Shown here: positions 32,799 to 44,200 of the stretch, piece after piece | How the letters are laid out: the number at the start of each line of letters is the position of its first letter | Numbering within the stretch: position 1 is the stretch's first letter | Assembly (NCBI GenBank): GCA_020746105.1 | Contig: CM036618.1 | Span: 106,900,622 to 106,964,621 of the forward strand | Length of the DNA stretch: 64,000 nucleotides | Direction of reading: 5' to 3' | DNA from: Trogon surrucura | Lineage: Eukaryota; Chordata; Aves; Trogoniformes; Trogonidae | The notes under the pieces: model-generated | The model's database searches: none | What the model saw: the letters and a program-made list of their open reading frames with translations, nothing else | What the model was told of the DNA's origin: nothing | Program-made: the position numbers and the translations under genes

Positions 32799-32804
32799 TT
32801 TATT
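32799..32804 (-). terminator. Poly(A) signal of MROH gene B
   Basis: AATAAA on the minus strand, about 760 bases after the stop codon, gives a 3' UTR from 33,562 to about 32,780. No earlier AATAAA stands out. Confidence 0.45.
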
Positions 32805-35800
32805 AATATTTTTGAGACAGGTCACAAAGAAAAGCACTTGATCACTAGCCTGTTTAACAGAAGGAGTCGACGCAATTAGTTGCAATCAGAACAGCGACAT
32901 CAAGACTCAGAAATGGCAAGGGTCACCCGAAACGTGCAGCAGGGTTACACATACACATGCTCAGAGCTTAACTCCCACACAGGGACAAGCCGACTAACCA
33001 ACAATTCTAGATCAAATTACACGCACACCCACGGGGAAGGACAGGCAACACGCAGAGGTTGGCACATGATCAGAATTGCCCTTTTTGTGAGTTTTCCTGA
33101 TTACTCACTGCTGAGTGCCAGCATTGACCACCGGGTAGTGCACAAACCTCACCAAATTGCTCCCACAGAGAAGGTGCCAGGCAGGAATGCTACTGCTGGC
33201 CTGCACCTGCCCCGGACAGCCCTCGCACAGCCCCGCTGACACGGGTGATCCACACGTGCTGGTGGCGTGAGGAGAGAAGGGGTCTTGACGCTGTGCAAGT
33301 AGTGCTCAGCGCTAACGAAAACACTCCTGGGTGACCAACACTGTTTCCAGCACAGATCCAAACCCCCTCCCCATCCCAGCTGCAATAGATAAAATGAACT
33401 CTAGCCCCGCCCAAGCCGGCGCAGATCCCCGCTACAGGAGACGATGCTGGTGCTGGGACAAGTGATGACTTGTTAGCTCAGAGCAGTGCAGGTGCCTTTC
33501 CGTGGCCTGGGACGTCCATTTTCCAGAGGACAATTTAATTTCACCGAGGCTCGGCAGAGCCATTAGACCCGCAAGCACAGGCACTGTTGTGATGGTGGCC
33601 TCCGTTGGGTCATGAGTGTGACAATGTCGGTTGCCACAGCGCTGACCGAAGGATCGGAGTCGTTTCGCAAGGGCAGGAGAGCTGCAAGAGAAGGCAGCAG
33701 AGCAGACGTGAACCCCCACTTCCTGCAGGGACCCCCAGGAGTCCCCTCCAGGCCTCACCAGCCCCACCCGCCTCCTTCCCAGGCCAGGAGGAGCGGGGCA
33801 GACCAAGAGAGCAGCTGGAAGCTGCTGCTCAGGAATGCCCAGCGTGCCCCCGACACGCTCCCCTGCCCGGCTGGCCCAGCACTGCCCCTGCTCACCATCG
33901 CCGATATCGAACATCATCTGCCTGCCCAGGTTCCTCCAGCGCCGTACGGCCACCGCTAGACACAGAGCTCCCGTCAGACCTCTGTTCCCCACGCAGCACG
34001 CTCCCAGCAGCACGGCCCCCATGCTGCCAGCTGGGCTGCTCCCCCTCCTCCCCCTCTGCAGGGCTGACCCCTGCAAGGACAGTCCCCGAGCGCAGCGGTG
34101 GGGACGGGGGCCAGGCTGCCAGAAGAGGGTCCCCAGGGGCTGAGACTCACCGATGAACAGGACGGCCAGCTCTCGCACGGTGGGCTGAGGGTCCTTCAAG
34201 TAGGGCAGGCTCTGACGCACGCATTTCTCCACCTTAGGCCAGTTGTGCGCTACCTGGAGGGAGCATGAGGGCACGGGGCTGACACAGAGCTCCCCAGTTG
34301 GCCGGACCAGTCCCTCCTCCCAGCACCCCCTTCCCCACAGCGATTCCCATCTCCCAGGCAGAGCCCCGTGGGGCTGAGGTTCATAGGGACACCACGGAGG
34401 TGGCAGAGGGGGGGGCCGGGGGGTGGCGAGACCCCTCTGTCCCACTGCCAGGGCCCACATGGGCCAGGGTCCCCTTCAGAACCCTGGAGGGGGGGAGGGG
34501 AGAGGGGCCTGCAGAAGATCTTTTGGGGACCCCGTTCTGGATGGCGGTGAAGGAGGAGGCAGCTCCAGGCTGTGGGCTCTGGGCTGGAGCAGGGCAGGTG
34601 AGGCACAGCTGCGCAGCCCATCCCACGCACACGCGGGGCAGCCCTCGTCACTCCTGGCCATGGGGCTTGAGGGTTGTGCTCACCAGGCACTGTGCAATCA
34701 GGCACGACCCGTATGGTTCGGGCACGTCACGGGTATCGTCCACCCTAGGAACTCTGCAGAGGTGAAGAAGCTGTGCAGAGAGGCCTGCAGAGAAACAGAG
34801 GCTGGGAGGTGGCATCGCAATCCAAGGAAGGAGACCAGGCATCTCCTCCTCCAGCTCCTGCAGGGACAGCTGGGGACCCTGTAGGGACTCGTGTCAGGGG
34901 TGGCCACGGGCTGCTGCCGAGCCCCGCTGCACCAGGCAGGGCAGCTCTGGGAAGTGTCTGCGACAGCTTTCCGGGCCCTGCTCGTGCTGGGTCTGCGAGG
35001 ACCCTTTGTCCGGGCCGTGCTAGAGGAGGGCTGGATGGGGAGAGTGAGGTGGGAGGGGAGACCACCCCCCAGCCACCTCTGCAGCAGTGGGGAGGAAGAA
35101 GGCCGCGGTGGAACAAGTATTCCCAGACGGTGGCATCCGGCAGCCCTTGCCCCATATTCCCAGGCCATCCCCGTGGTGCCAGCACGCCCCTTCCCTGCGT
35201 TGCTGGTCACTGTACCTCGGCCACGCGCTTCATCAGGTCACCCGTGTGGAAGAACAGCGGGAGCAGGGCCCTCCGCACTGCCTTCTTCATCTTCTTTTAT
35301 GCCTTCCTGCCCACTGCAGTGCTCACGATGTCTGTGAAGAGGCGGATGGAGAGCTCCTGCACCTGGCTGGACTCCTGCTAGGGAGGAGGACAGAGGAACT
35401 GGAGCAACAGCCACACCATGCCCAGGATGAGCGAGGGCAGGGCACGGCTGATGGGAGGTGAGATGCTCCAGGGTCAGATCCGGAACCAGGAGCTGTGGGC
35501 CAGATCTGCAGCTGCGGCTGAACGGCCCCAGCGGCCCGAGAAGCTGAGATCTCAGAGGGGGGTGTGGCCAGAGTGCGGCTCGCAGGGCCGGGCTGAAGAG
35601 CAGCAGCCTGCGCCGAGTGCTTTCTGCGGGGCTGGGGCTCTCACGGCAGCCTTACATCGTCAAAGAGGGGCAGGAGCTTCTTGACCAGCTGCACAGCCAT
35701 GAGGCTGGCCTCTTCCTTCTTCAGGTGTTGGATCACATTCCTGAAGAACTCCAGGGCCTTCGTCTTGGCATCAGTGTTGGCATTCGGCAGCTGCTCCACG

Positions 35801-37005
35801 AGGTCAGGCAGCAGGACCGCCATTTTTCTTGCCTGTAGGAAAGATGCCGTTTCCTCCTTGTGAAGCACTGCAGGAGCACCCCGGCAGAAACACCCTGGTC
35901 GCTGAGCACCCGCCTCCCATCCGGCTTCCCAGTGGGTGGCACAGGAGGAGTCCCTGCAGCAGCCTCCGGGCAGGCAGTAGCCACGGATGGGGATGGGGGC
36001 GAGCAGGAGGAAGGGAAGGGCGCGCAGGAGAGCAGTGTCCCTGCCCAGCCTCCCCCTTTTCTGCATGGCAGGCAGGGGCAGATGGATTGGCAGCCCGCTG
36101 TGCCCTGAGGGCTCCCCAGGCACCCACCAGCACCCTCCATCGCAGGGAGGGTGACCGGAGCCATCTCCTCACGTTCCGACTCCCAGCCAAGGCCAAACCA
36201 CCCCATCACCCAGTGCCCCAGGCCCCAGCTGCCAACACGGCTGCGCTGGACTACACCCCACTCACCATCTCGGGTGTCTTTGAAATTGTGACGAGGGCCC
36301 TGAGCACCAGCGAGAGCATCACCGGGCTCGGGCGCCTCAGGAACGGCTGGGCTTTGTACAGGGTGGCAAAGCCCTCGGCGTTGACATCGGCGCGGACCAG
36401 CAGCTGAAACGAAGACGGCAGTGAGAGAGCAGCAGAGCCTGATGGGCTCCCTGTGCCGCACTGGCACCAAGGAACGCGGCACGTGGTGGGAGGCCAGCGT
36501 CTCCTCTGCCGAGCTGGAGCCCCCTCAGCCTGCGCGGGGGCCGTGCCTCTGGCCCCAGGGGGCCTCTGGCTCCTGTCCCAGGGGTCCAGGTGGCAGAGCC
36601 GGGCAGGTGGATGCAGGCAGGGGACAGCAGCAACTTCGTGTTTGCGCACCGGGGCCAGGTTGACGCGGTGTGGCCCCGGGCTCCGGCTGTGTGGGGCAGG
36701 CAGGCACAGCCAGAAGGGGGCGTGGGCACTCACAGCCAAGGGGTAAATGCAGGCGTCCTCCACGGCGCAGCCGAACACCTTGTGCAGCCGCTGGTCCTGC
36801 AGCACGTCGAGCAGCTCCGACAAGACGTTCCACACAGCCCAAAGCACCGACAGCATCACCTCCCACAGGGCCAGGGCAGCGCTGCAGACGCAGAGTGCTC
36901 GCTCAGCATCTGCCTCGGCCGCTGCACCGGGCCCGGGCCGGCTGCCCTGGAGCCAGCGGTGCTGCGGCGCTGGCCCTGCGCGGGCAGGCAGGAGGGGGCT
37001 GAGCT

Positions 37006-37150
37006 GGTGTTCCCCGTGGGGCAGGGAGGAGCGTGGCAGTGGGGGTTAGGGTTAGGGCTGGTGTTCCCCGTGGGGAAGGGGGGAGCGTGGCAGTGGGGGT
37101 TAGGGCTGGTGTTCCCCCTAGGGCAGGGAGGAGTGTGGTGGCAGGGCTCT
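37006..37150. repeat. Intronic G-rich minisatellite with TTAGGG motifs (unit 2)
   Basis: Same repeat as at 116-260, three units of 48-54 bp in the intron between exons d and e of gene B. Confidence 0.8.
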
Positions 37151-37875
37151 GGCTTGGCCAGCTCTGGCTGCTGTGGCCCACCACCCAGCACGCTTCCCAG
37201 CCCCGCTGGGGTGGAGGGCCCTGGTCTTCCTCGAGCGGTGGCCTGCAGTTTTCTGTGGGTCTGGCAGCCAGAGAGTCTCTGGGGCTCTCTCACCCCGGGG
37301 AGCAACATCTCCAGGCTGTCGGGGCCAGTACCTGTCACAGGCTGGAGAGATCTCCAGCAGGGTCCTGACCACTTCTCTGGGGTAGTGGTGGGTGAGGTGG
37401 AGGAGGAGCGAGTCCAGGCTGTGCCGAGCTGCCTCTGTGCGGATGGACGCCACGGTTTCATGGATGTACCTCATGATCTTTGGCACCTGGGGGGCACAAG
37501 GGAGGTTGGTGCTGCTACCACTGGAGTGCAGCCGCTTCCCAAGCGGCCACCGAAACTACTGCCCTTCCCAGCCCTCTGCCGCCTTGCCATGGCTTCAGCT
37601 GGGGCAGGGACAGCTAACCCAGACAGCTGGGTTAGGGAAGGAGGGAAGAACGAGGCGTGACACGGCTTGCGGGCAGGAGATCCAGCACCAAGCACTTACA
37701 TCCGTCAGCCAGGAGGCAGGGCCTCTCACGGCCATGGCCAGGATGTCGCTGCCCATCTGCCTGTCGGTGATGTCCTCTGCTGCCAAGGCCTTAACGGCCA
37801 TGAGGACACCCAACATCTGAAAAGGCAGGACATGCTCTCCAAACGCCTATGAGAGGAAGGAAGGGAAGGAAGACA

Positions 37876-38026
37876 TGTCACGCTGAGCGCCCTCATGGTG
37901 CTGCTTGGCTGGGCAGAGCGAGCGGCTCTGGCAAGAGATGATGCCCAGCAGCGCGGGCGGCAGTGCCAGCGCGAAAGCTGGAAGCAGGGGCTGCAGTCCC
38001 TGCACAACGAGAGCAGAGGGGCCTCA
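37876..38026. other. 151-bp segment present only in unit 2
   Basis: This lies in the intron between exons 38377-38283 and 37846-37700 and is missing at 986/987 in unit 1, with CA microhomology at the junction. On the minus strand it has a TTGTGCAG acceptor-like site, a short Leu/Ala-rich open frame and a GTGACA donor-like site. Using it as an exon (118 nt) would break the phase, so it is probably intronic. Confidence 0.5.
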
Positions 38027-38677
38027 GTGTTAGGGAGGAGAGCTGGGGTCGGAAGCGCCGTGTCTCGGCCCTGCAGAGAACCAGGTGGTGGCCAGGAGGG
38101 CTGGAGCTGCTGCTGGGTCATCCCAGGGTGCCCTTGGGCAGAGCCTGCTCGGGGAGAGCAGGACCCCCCTCTCCGAGGGACAGTGAGGCCGTCCCAGTCC
38201 CACCGGCTCTGGGTCCCTCTTCTCACACAAGCCTCCTGCCCGTGGCTGGGACAAGAGTCCTGGTAAGGCAGCAGCTCATTACCGTCGTCCTGTCGCTGCT
38301 GAGACGCACAGTGCTCTCAGAGTCCCGTCCTGGTTGGAGCTGGGGATGCTCTGGATTATCCTCTGGCAGTCTTGTGCCTACATGGAGGGGGCACACACAC
38401 GAGTCAGCAGGACACAACCCCTTGGCCAGTGACCCTCCTCAGCAGTGACAAGAGCTTTAACCTCGGCTCGGCTGAGGAGCGAGGCTGTGCTGGGGCTGGC
38501 TCCCAGCCTCGAGCAGCCCCGGCATGCCAGCACCACCAGGGTCGCTGCCTGCGGGATGCCCGCTGCCGGTGTGCTGGGAAAATGGGGACCCGGCGTCGAG
38601 CCAGTTGCGCTCACTGGCCCTGGCCCTGCCCAGCTCTGGGGTGCCACTCACTCACCGGTCTGCAGCGGCTGAACCAT

Positions 38678-38785
38678 GGGCACCTCGCAGGGCTCCAGCG
38701 GAGAGTTGCTCACGGGCACCTCGCAGGGCTCCAGCGGAGAGTTGCTCACGGGCATCTTGCAGGGCTCCGGTGGAGAGCTGCTCTC
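38678..38785 (-). repeat. 36-bp coding minisatellite, 3 copies
   Basis: Three repeats lie in exon 38834-38656 of gene B, one more than in gene A. The encoded unit is PCEVPVSNSPLE-like. Splice sites and frame are unaffected. Confidence 0.85.
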
Positions 38786-40569
38786 CCGAGGAGCCCACAG
38801 GTGCTCGTTTGCCCTGGGGCATCTCTCCAAGGTCCTGTGAAATAGAGAAAAGCTTGAGCGTAGGGTGGGGGCAGCTAAAGCAAACGTCTCGGCACCACGC
38901 GACTGCCAGGAAAGACGTGGGCTGTGCTTGGGGTCTCCTCGCCAGCTCCATGCTCTTGCCCTCCCATCACCGTCCTGTCAGACACTGCAGGGATGCGGCC
39001 ACACTGCTAGGGTCTTGCTTTCTATGGCCATCTCATCCCTTGTTGGCTTCACTTTCTGGCCTCGCTCTGCCTAGATCTGTCACTGGCTCTGCCCTTGCTG
39101 AGGCAAGGTCACTCTGAACTAACGCTTGGCATGGTAGGAAGGGGTTTTGGAAGAGAACACCCAAGAATTGAGCAGACAGTTCCAACACCCCACAGCAGAA
39201 ATCTCAGTGAAGACGGGCCAGAACACCCTACCTCTAAATGCTTCATGGCCAAGCACAGCCATCAAGACTGGAGCTTGGCAAAAGACCCCCTCAACAACTC
39301 ACCCTCTTCTCTTCCTCCGCAGATAATTCACAAAACACAACAGCGTCCCAAGCAGCATGAAGAACAAGACCATCCGGGAAGACGCTACGCAGCACTTCAG
39401 GACATCTTCACGCACCTCAGGACCGGAGGTTCTCTTACACATCCCTGAAGGAACAATTCTGCACATTAGTGTGTCCTGCGCAGTACTGCTAATCTCACAG
39501 GAGCTCCGGCGTTGCCAGACAATGTTCTGTCTCACTTTGTTAGAATCTCTGAACCAGTGAACATCCTGGGACTGCAATATTTCCTTCAATGCAGTAGAAA
39601 CAAAGGGAACTCTGAAAGCCCCTGCCTGCCCGGCCCTGCCCCCACGTCCCGAGGGGACGGGGTCAGGCCCCCTCAGGAGCCACCTGAGCCTCGCTCTCCC
39701 CCTTTGCCCAGGCACCACTCACATGCCCCCAGGCTTCAGGACTCATCTCCCACACATGGGCCCCTGCAAGACTGCCCAGTACCCGCAGGGTCAGCCGTAA
39801 TGAAAACGACACAACCCATCCGCCTCAGAGGAGCCAGACGGGGATTGAGGGATCGGGGACGAGGGCACGTCAAGAGTGCAAAAAGCATAACGCGTGCTTG
39901 CTTAAAGCTTGGCTCAGAGCCGGCACCTACAGGGAGACCACTGCCACGGCTGCCCCACGAGGACACTGTCTGTTCCACATCCCACCCCCCACCCACCTCT
40001 CCTGTGCTCGCACGACACATTTTTAAGTGATTTTAAAGTTGTAGGCCTAATTGAAGACACCTGGGTAAGCCTGGCTGCTATCGGGAAATGCCCCAGAATT
40101 CCCTCCGGGCTGCCAGCACAGCAGCACTCAGGGCTGGAGCACCAGCCACATCCGTTTCCTTTGCGGGGGGTTCACAAAGTCCAAGCCTGTGGTACTCACA
40201 GCAGTCAATCCCCACGACGTCCATCGCTCCTCTCTGGAACGGAGAGGAAACCTCGGGAAGTCAAAAGGTGTCCGGACGCGCTCCAGAAAGAGAAGGTCAG
40301 CGCAAATCCCGTCACCTGGTTGCAACGAAATAATTGTAGCTCAACAAAATGATGAAAAAAAAACCCTAAAACACAACCAGCACAACCAGTATCTGGCCTG
40401 TCCCCAAAGTCAAACCATTATTACCTCTGAGAGAGCGCGGAAGTTCAGGAGAAGCGAACACCAAACCGCAAACGCTTGGCAAAGGTAGCCACGCGCCGAA
40501 CACAAGAAGGAGCTGACTGATCCCAAGGACCAGCTCAGCCCAACAAACTCCCACTGGCGGCTGGTCAGG

Positions 40570-40577
40570 ATATATAG
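40570..40577 (-). promoter_or_regulatory. TATA-like box of MROH gene B
   Basis: CTATATAT on the minus strand, the same position relative to the ATG-free first exon (donor after 40,425) as in gene A. Confidence 0.5.
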
Positions 40578-40584
40578 CCCTGGC

Positions 40585-41245
40585 CAGGTGAGGTCACAAT
40601 CGCCAGGCGGGCGCCGCATCACTGCCCCTTTGTGACACGCGGCCGCGCCCCCTCAAGCCACGCGACCGTGCAGCCATAGCCCCGGGGCTGCCCCACACAG
40701 CGCTGCTGGCGAAGGGCTCTTCGGCCGCGCAGGCCTCCCGCCTCTTCTCCGAGCCGCTCCAGCCAGAGCAATCAGAACCCGCCTGGGGCTGTGAGCGTGC
40801 CTGGTCACCGTGCTGGCTGCCACATTCCCCTTCTGAGGGTTTCTTTTCCGCTCCTCCCAGGTTCGGGACTGTGCCTGTGAGACTCGGGCAGCAAAGCACC
40901 CGGTCTCTTACAGGATCAAGAGTCCCATTTCCCATCATCTGCCGAGTGTGGTTCAGACGGGCTTGTTCCCTACACGGCAGAGCTCTGGAAGCCCCGTGAA
41001 TGGGCTGTGGTGGGCCGTGAGCATCCCACCGCATCCACCGCAGTGACGAGTGTCTCTCTGGCACCCTGGCGGCCATAACCTCCACCCCTCAGATGTGACC
41101 GTCACCATCAGAGAGCCGTTCTGGGCTCCTTCAGGAACATTTGCTCCGGGCTGAGAGTTTGTCAGCTGGCACGAGGACAACAGCCTGCAGACACAGAGAG
41201 GTTTGGGTTAATGATGCTAGATGCCCGAGGGACAGCAGTTATCAC
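40585..41245. other. GC-rich upstream flank of MROH gene B, no gene seen
   Basis: This is nearly identical to 3,491-4,149. No supported coding region. Confidence 0.4.
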
Positions 41246-44200
41246 TGAATCACAGAATCACAGAATGTTAGGGGCTGGGAGGAACCTTGAAAGATCATCT
41301 AGTTCAACCCCCCTGCCAGAGCAGGATCACCTACAGCAGGTCACACAGGAACATGTTGTCAGGAGTGCTCCCGTTCTCCATAAAATCCACATGCGTAATT
41401 AAATTGGATTTATTTAAGAAATGAAAGCTCCCCCAAGCTTACAAGTTCTGGTATCAGTTGAGAAGAGCGGCTACTGCACTACACTCAACCCTTAACAAAG
41501 AATAGTGATCCGCATCGCAAATACACTCACCTGTACAAAGATGAGGACTCTCAACCTCGAGGAATAACCTTGGCTGGTCCCCCAGACCAAGGGGGAGGCT
41601 GTGCCCCGACCGCAGAACCTGCTGCGCCAAAGGGACGGCTCCAACGTGCCCCCAGCAGGACCCCGCTTTAAAGCTCAGTGGAATCTCAGCTGTGGTCAAT
41701 CAAAGCCATCTCGGCCTCCCATTGGTGACCAGCCAGCTTCCTGGGTGTCCCCCTAGGCTGGTGGGCTAGACCCAAACTAGCCAGAAACTTTCAGCAGTTT
41801 CTCCGAAATCTGCTCGGCAACTGCTGTGAGGGGAGACATCCCAGATTAGGGGGATGCACCTGCCACACATGTCCAGGTGGGTTTTGAATGTCTCCAGAGA
41901 AGGAGACTCCACAACGTCCCTGGGCAGCCTGTGCCAGGGCTCTGTCACCCTCACGGGGAAAAAGTTTTTTCTAATATTTTTCTGGAACCTCCTGTGTTCC
42001 ACCTTGTACCCATCGCTCCTTGTCCTGTCATTGGACATCACTGGAATGAGCCTGGCTCCGTCCTCCTGACACTCCCCCTTGACATATTTATAAACATTAA
42101 TGAGGCCATCCCTCAGCCTCCTTTTCTCCAAGCTAAAGAGACCCAGCTCCTTCAGCCTTTCCTCATAAGGCAGATGTTCCCTGTCTCTCCTGAGCCAAGG
42201 GGCCCACAACTGGACACAATATTCCACATGTGGCCTCACCAGGGCAGAGTAGAGGGGCAGGAGGACCTCTCTCGACCTACTTGCTTCTCCCCTTCTATTA
42301 CGCCCCAGGATGCCATTGGCCTTCTTGGCCACGAGGGCACATTGCTGGCTCGTGGTCATCCTGCTGTCCACCAGGACCCCCAGGTCCCTTTCTCCTACAC
42401 TGCTCTCCAGCAGGGCAGTCCCCAACCTATACTGGCACGTGAAGTTGTTCTTTCCGAGGTGCAAAACTCTACACTTGCCCTTGTTGAATTTCATCAGATT
42501 TCTCCCCGCCCAGCCCTCCAGCCTGTCCAGATCTCTCTGAACGGCAGCACTGCCTTCTGGTGTGTCAGCCACTCCTCCCAGTTTCGTGTCATCAGCAAAC
42601 TTGCTGACAGTGCCCTCCAATCCCTCGTCCAGGCCATTGGTGAATATGTTGAACGGCACTGGCCTCAGTACTGACCCCTGAGGGACTCCACTAGACACAG
42701 GCCTCCAACTAGACTCTGCCCCATTGACCACAACTCTCTGACTTCTTCCCTTCAACCGGTTAGCGACTCGCCTCACTACTCAGTCATCCAGACCACACTT
42801 CCTCAGTTTAGCTCTGAGGATGCTGTGGGAGAGAGTGTCAAATGCTTTACTGAAATCCAGATAGACCACATCCACTGCACGGCCACCATCCATCCACCCG
42901 GTTATGTCTTCATCAAAGGCTATCAGGTTGGTCAAACCTGACTTCCCCTTGGCAAAGCCACATTCACTGCTCCCAGTGACCCTCTTATCCTTGATATGCC
43001 CAGAGACAGCGCCAAGGATAAGTTGTTCCGTCACCTTTCCAGGGATGGCGGTGAGGCTGACCGGTCTGTAGTTACTCGGGTCCTCCTTACTGCCCTTTTT
43101 GAAGACTGGAGTGACATTCGCTTTTCTCCAGTCCTCAGGCACCTCTCCTGTTGTCTATGACTTACAAAAGATGATGGAGAGTGGCCTAGCAATGACCTCC
43201 GCCAGCTCCCTCAGCACCCACAGATGCATCCCATCAGGGCCCATGGATTTAAGGATGTTCAAGTGTTCAAACTAATTGCCTCCCTACATCCTCTGACAGC
43301 AGTCCTATACTCCACCCAAGCAGCCAGCCCCTCCTTCCATGATTTATATACTCTCTTCTTGCACTTGAGCTTGCACAGCTGTTTCCTGGTTAACAATGCA
43401 GGTCTCATGGTTCTCTTTCTTGAATTCATACCTGTTGGGATGCCCTGATCTTGAGCATGGAAGAAGTGGTCCTTGATTACTGACCAACTCTCTCGGGACC
43501 CTTTACCTTCTAGTACCCTGTTCCATGGGGTTTTCCCTAGGAATTGCTTGAAAAGGCCAAAGTTGGCCCTGCTGAAGTCCAGAGTTGCGATCCTGCTTGG
43601 TATTCTGTTCCTACCGCACAAGATCCCGAACTCCACCATCTCATGGTCGCTGCAGCCAAGATTGCTCTAAACCTTCACTGCTTCAACCAGACCTTCCTTG
43701 TTGGTGAGCACAAGGTCCAGCAGCGCTCCTCTCCTGGTCGGCTCATCCACCATTTGCATCAAGAAGTTCTCATCGATGCACTGGAGGAACCTCCTGGACT
43801 GAGGCTGGCTGGCTGTGTGGGCCTTCCAGCAAATATCTGGGTAGTTGAAATCCCCCATGAGAACCAGGACCTGTGATTGAGAAGCTGCTGACAGCTGCCT
43901 GTAAAAGGCCTCATCAACTTCCTCCTCCTGATCAGGTGGTCTGCAATAGACCCCACAGTATCACCTTTGCTAACCTGCCCCTTCACTCTCACCCACAAAC
44001 TCTCGACTTGCTCCTCATCCTCCCCTGGATAGAACTCAATACATTCCAGTTGCTCTCTCAGGTAAAGAGCAACTCCACCACCTCACCTTGTTGGCCTGTC
44101 TTTCCTATGAAGGACGTAGCCATCAAGGCCCACATGCCAGTTATCCAAGTTGTCCCACCACGTCTCTGTAATCGCAATGAGATCATAGCTCTTCAATTGC

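Larger units (their letters stand above)
1..36890. repeat. Tandem unit 1 of a segmental array
   Basis: The first 36.9 kb are repeated head-to-tail from 36,891 onward in the same order and orientation. The unit is longer than unit 2 because of a 10,460-bp nested retroviral insertion between 6,266 and 16,730. It also lacks a 151-bp segment (after 986), one 36-bp VNTR copy (near 1,638-1,709) and 18-bp segments near 2,490 and 5,233. The chosen start is only the window edge; the biological unit boundary is unknown. An assembly duplication cannot be excluded from sequence alone. Confidence 0.93.
32780..40555 (-). pseudogene. MROH-like HEAT-repeat gene B, complete exon set with 3' lesions
   Basis: Coding exons on the minus strand: 39565-39303 (ATG 39373-39371), 38834-38656, 38377-38283, 37846-37700, 37486-37332, 36881-36734, 36403-36266, 35832-35656, 35377-35216, 34784-34684, 34253-34151, 33955-33896, 33681-33563 (stop TAA). 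All have AG/GT borders and phases that join. Domain order: hydrophobic N-terminus, 12-residue repeats, then HEAT-type exons with MROH signatures (VEDACIYPLA, SPVMLSLVLRALV, AVQLVKKLLPLFDD, RQSLPYLKDPQPTVRELAVLFIG). The model gives about 550 residues. Lesions: an in-frame TAA at 35299-35297, made by two nearby 1-bp indels, and a 1-bp deletion near 34,733. Both exons are intact in gene C. If real, the product loses its C-terminal HEAT repeats. The gene spans the unit 1/2 junction. Confidence 0.72.

Noticed and set aside
36590..37660. 356-codon plus-strand open frame
   Set aside because: It is antisense to MROH exons, crosses their introns and the minisatellite, and reflects high GC content.
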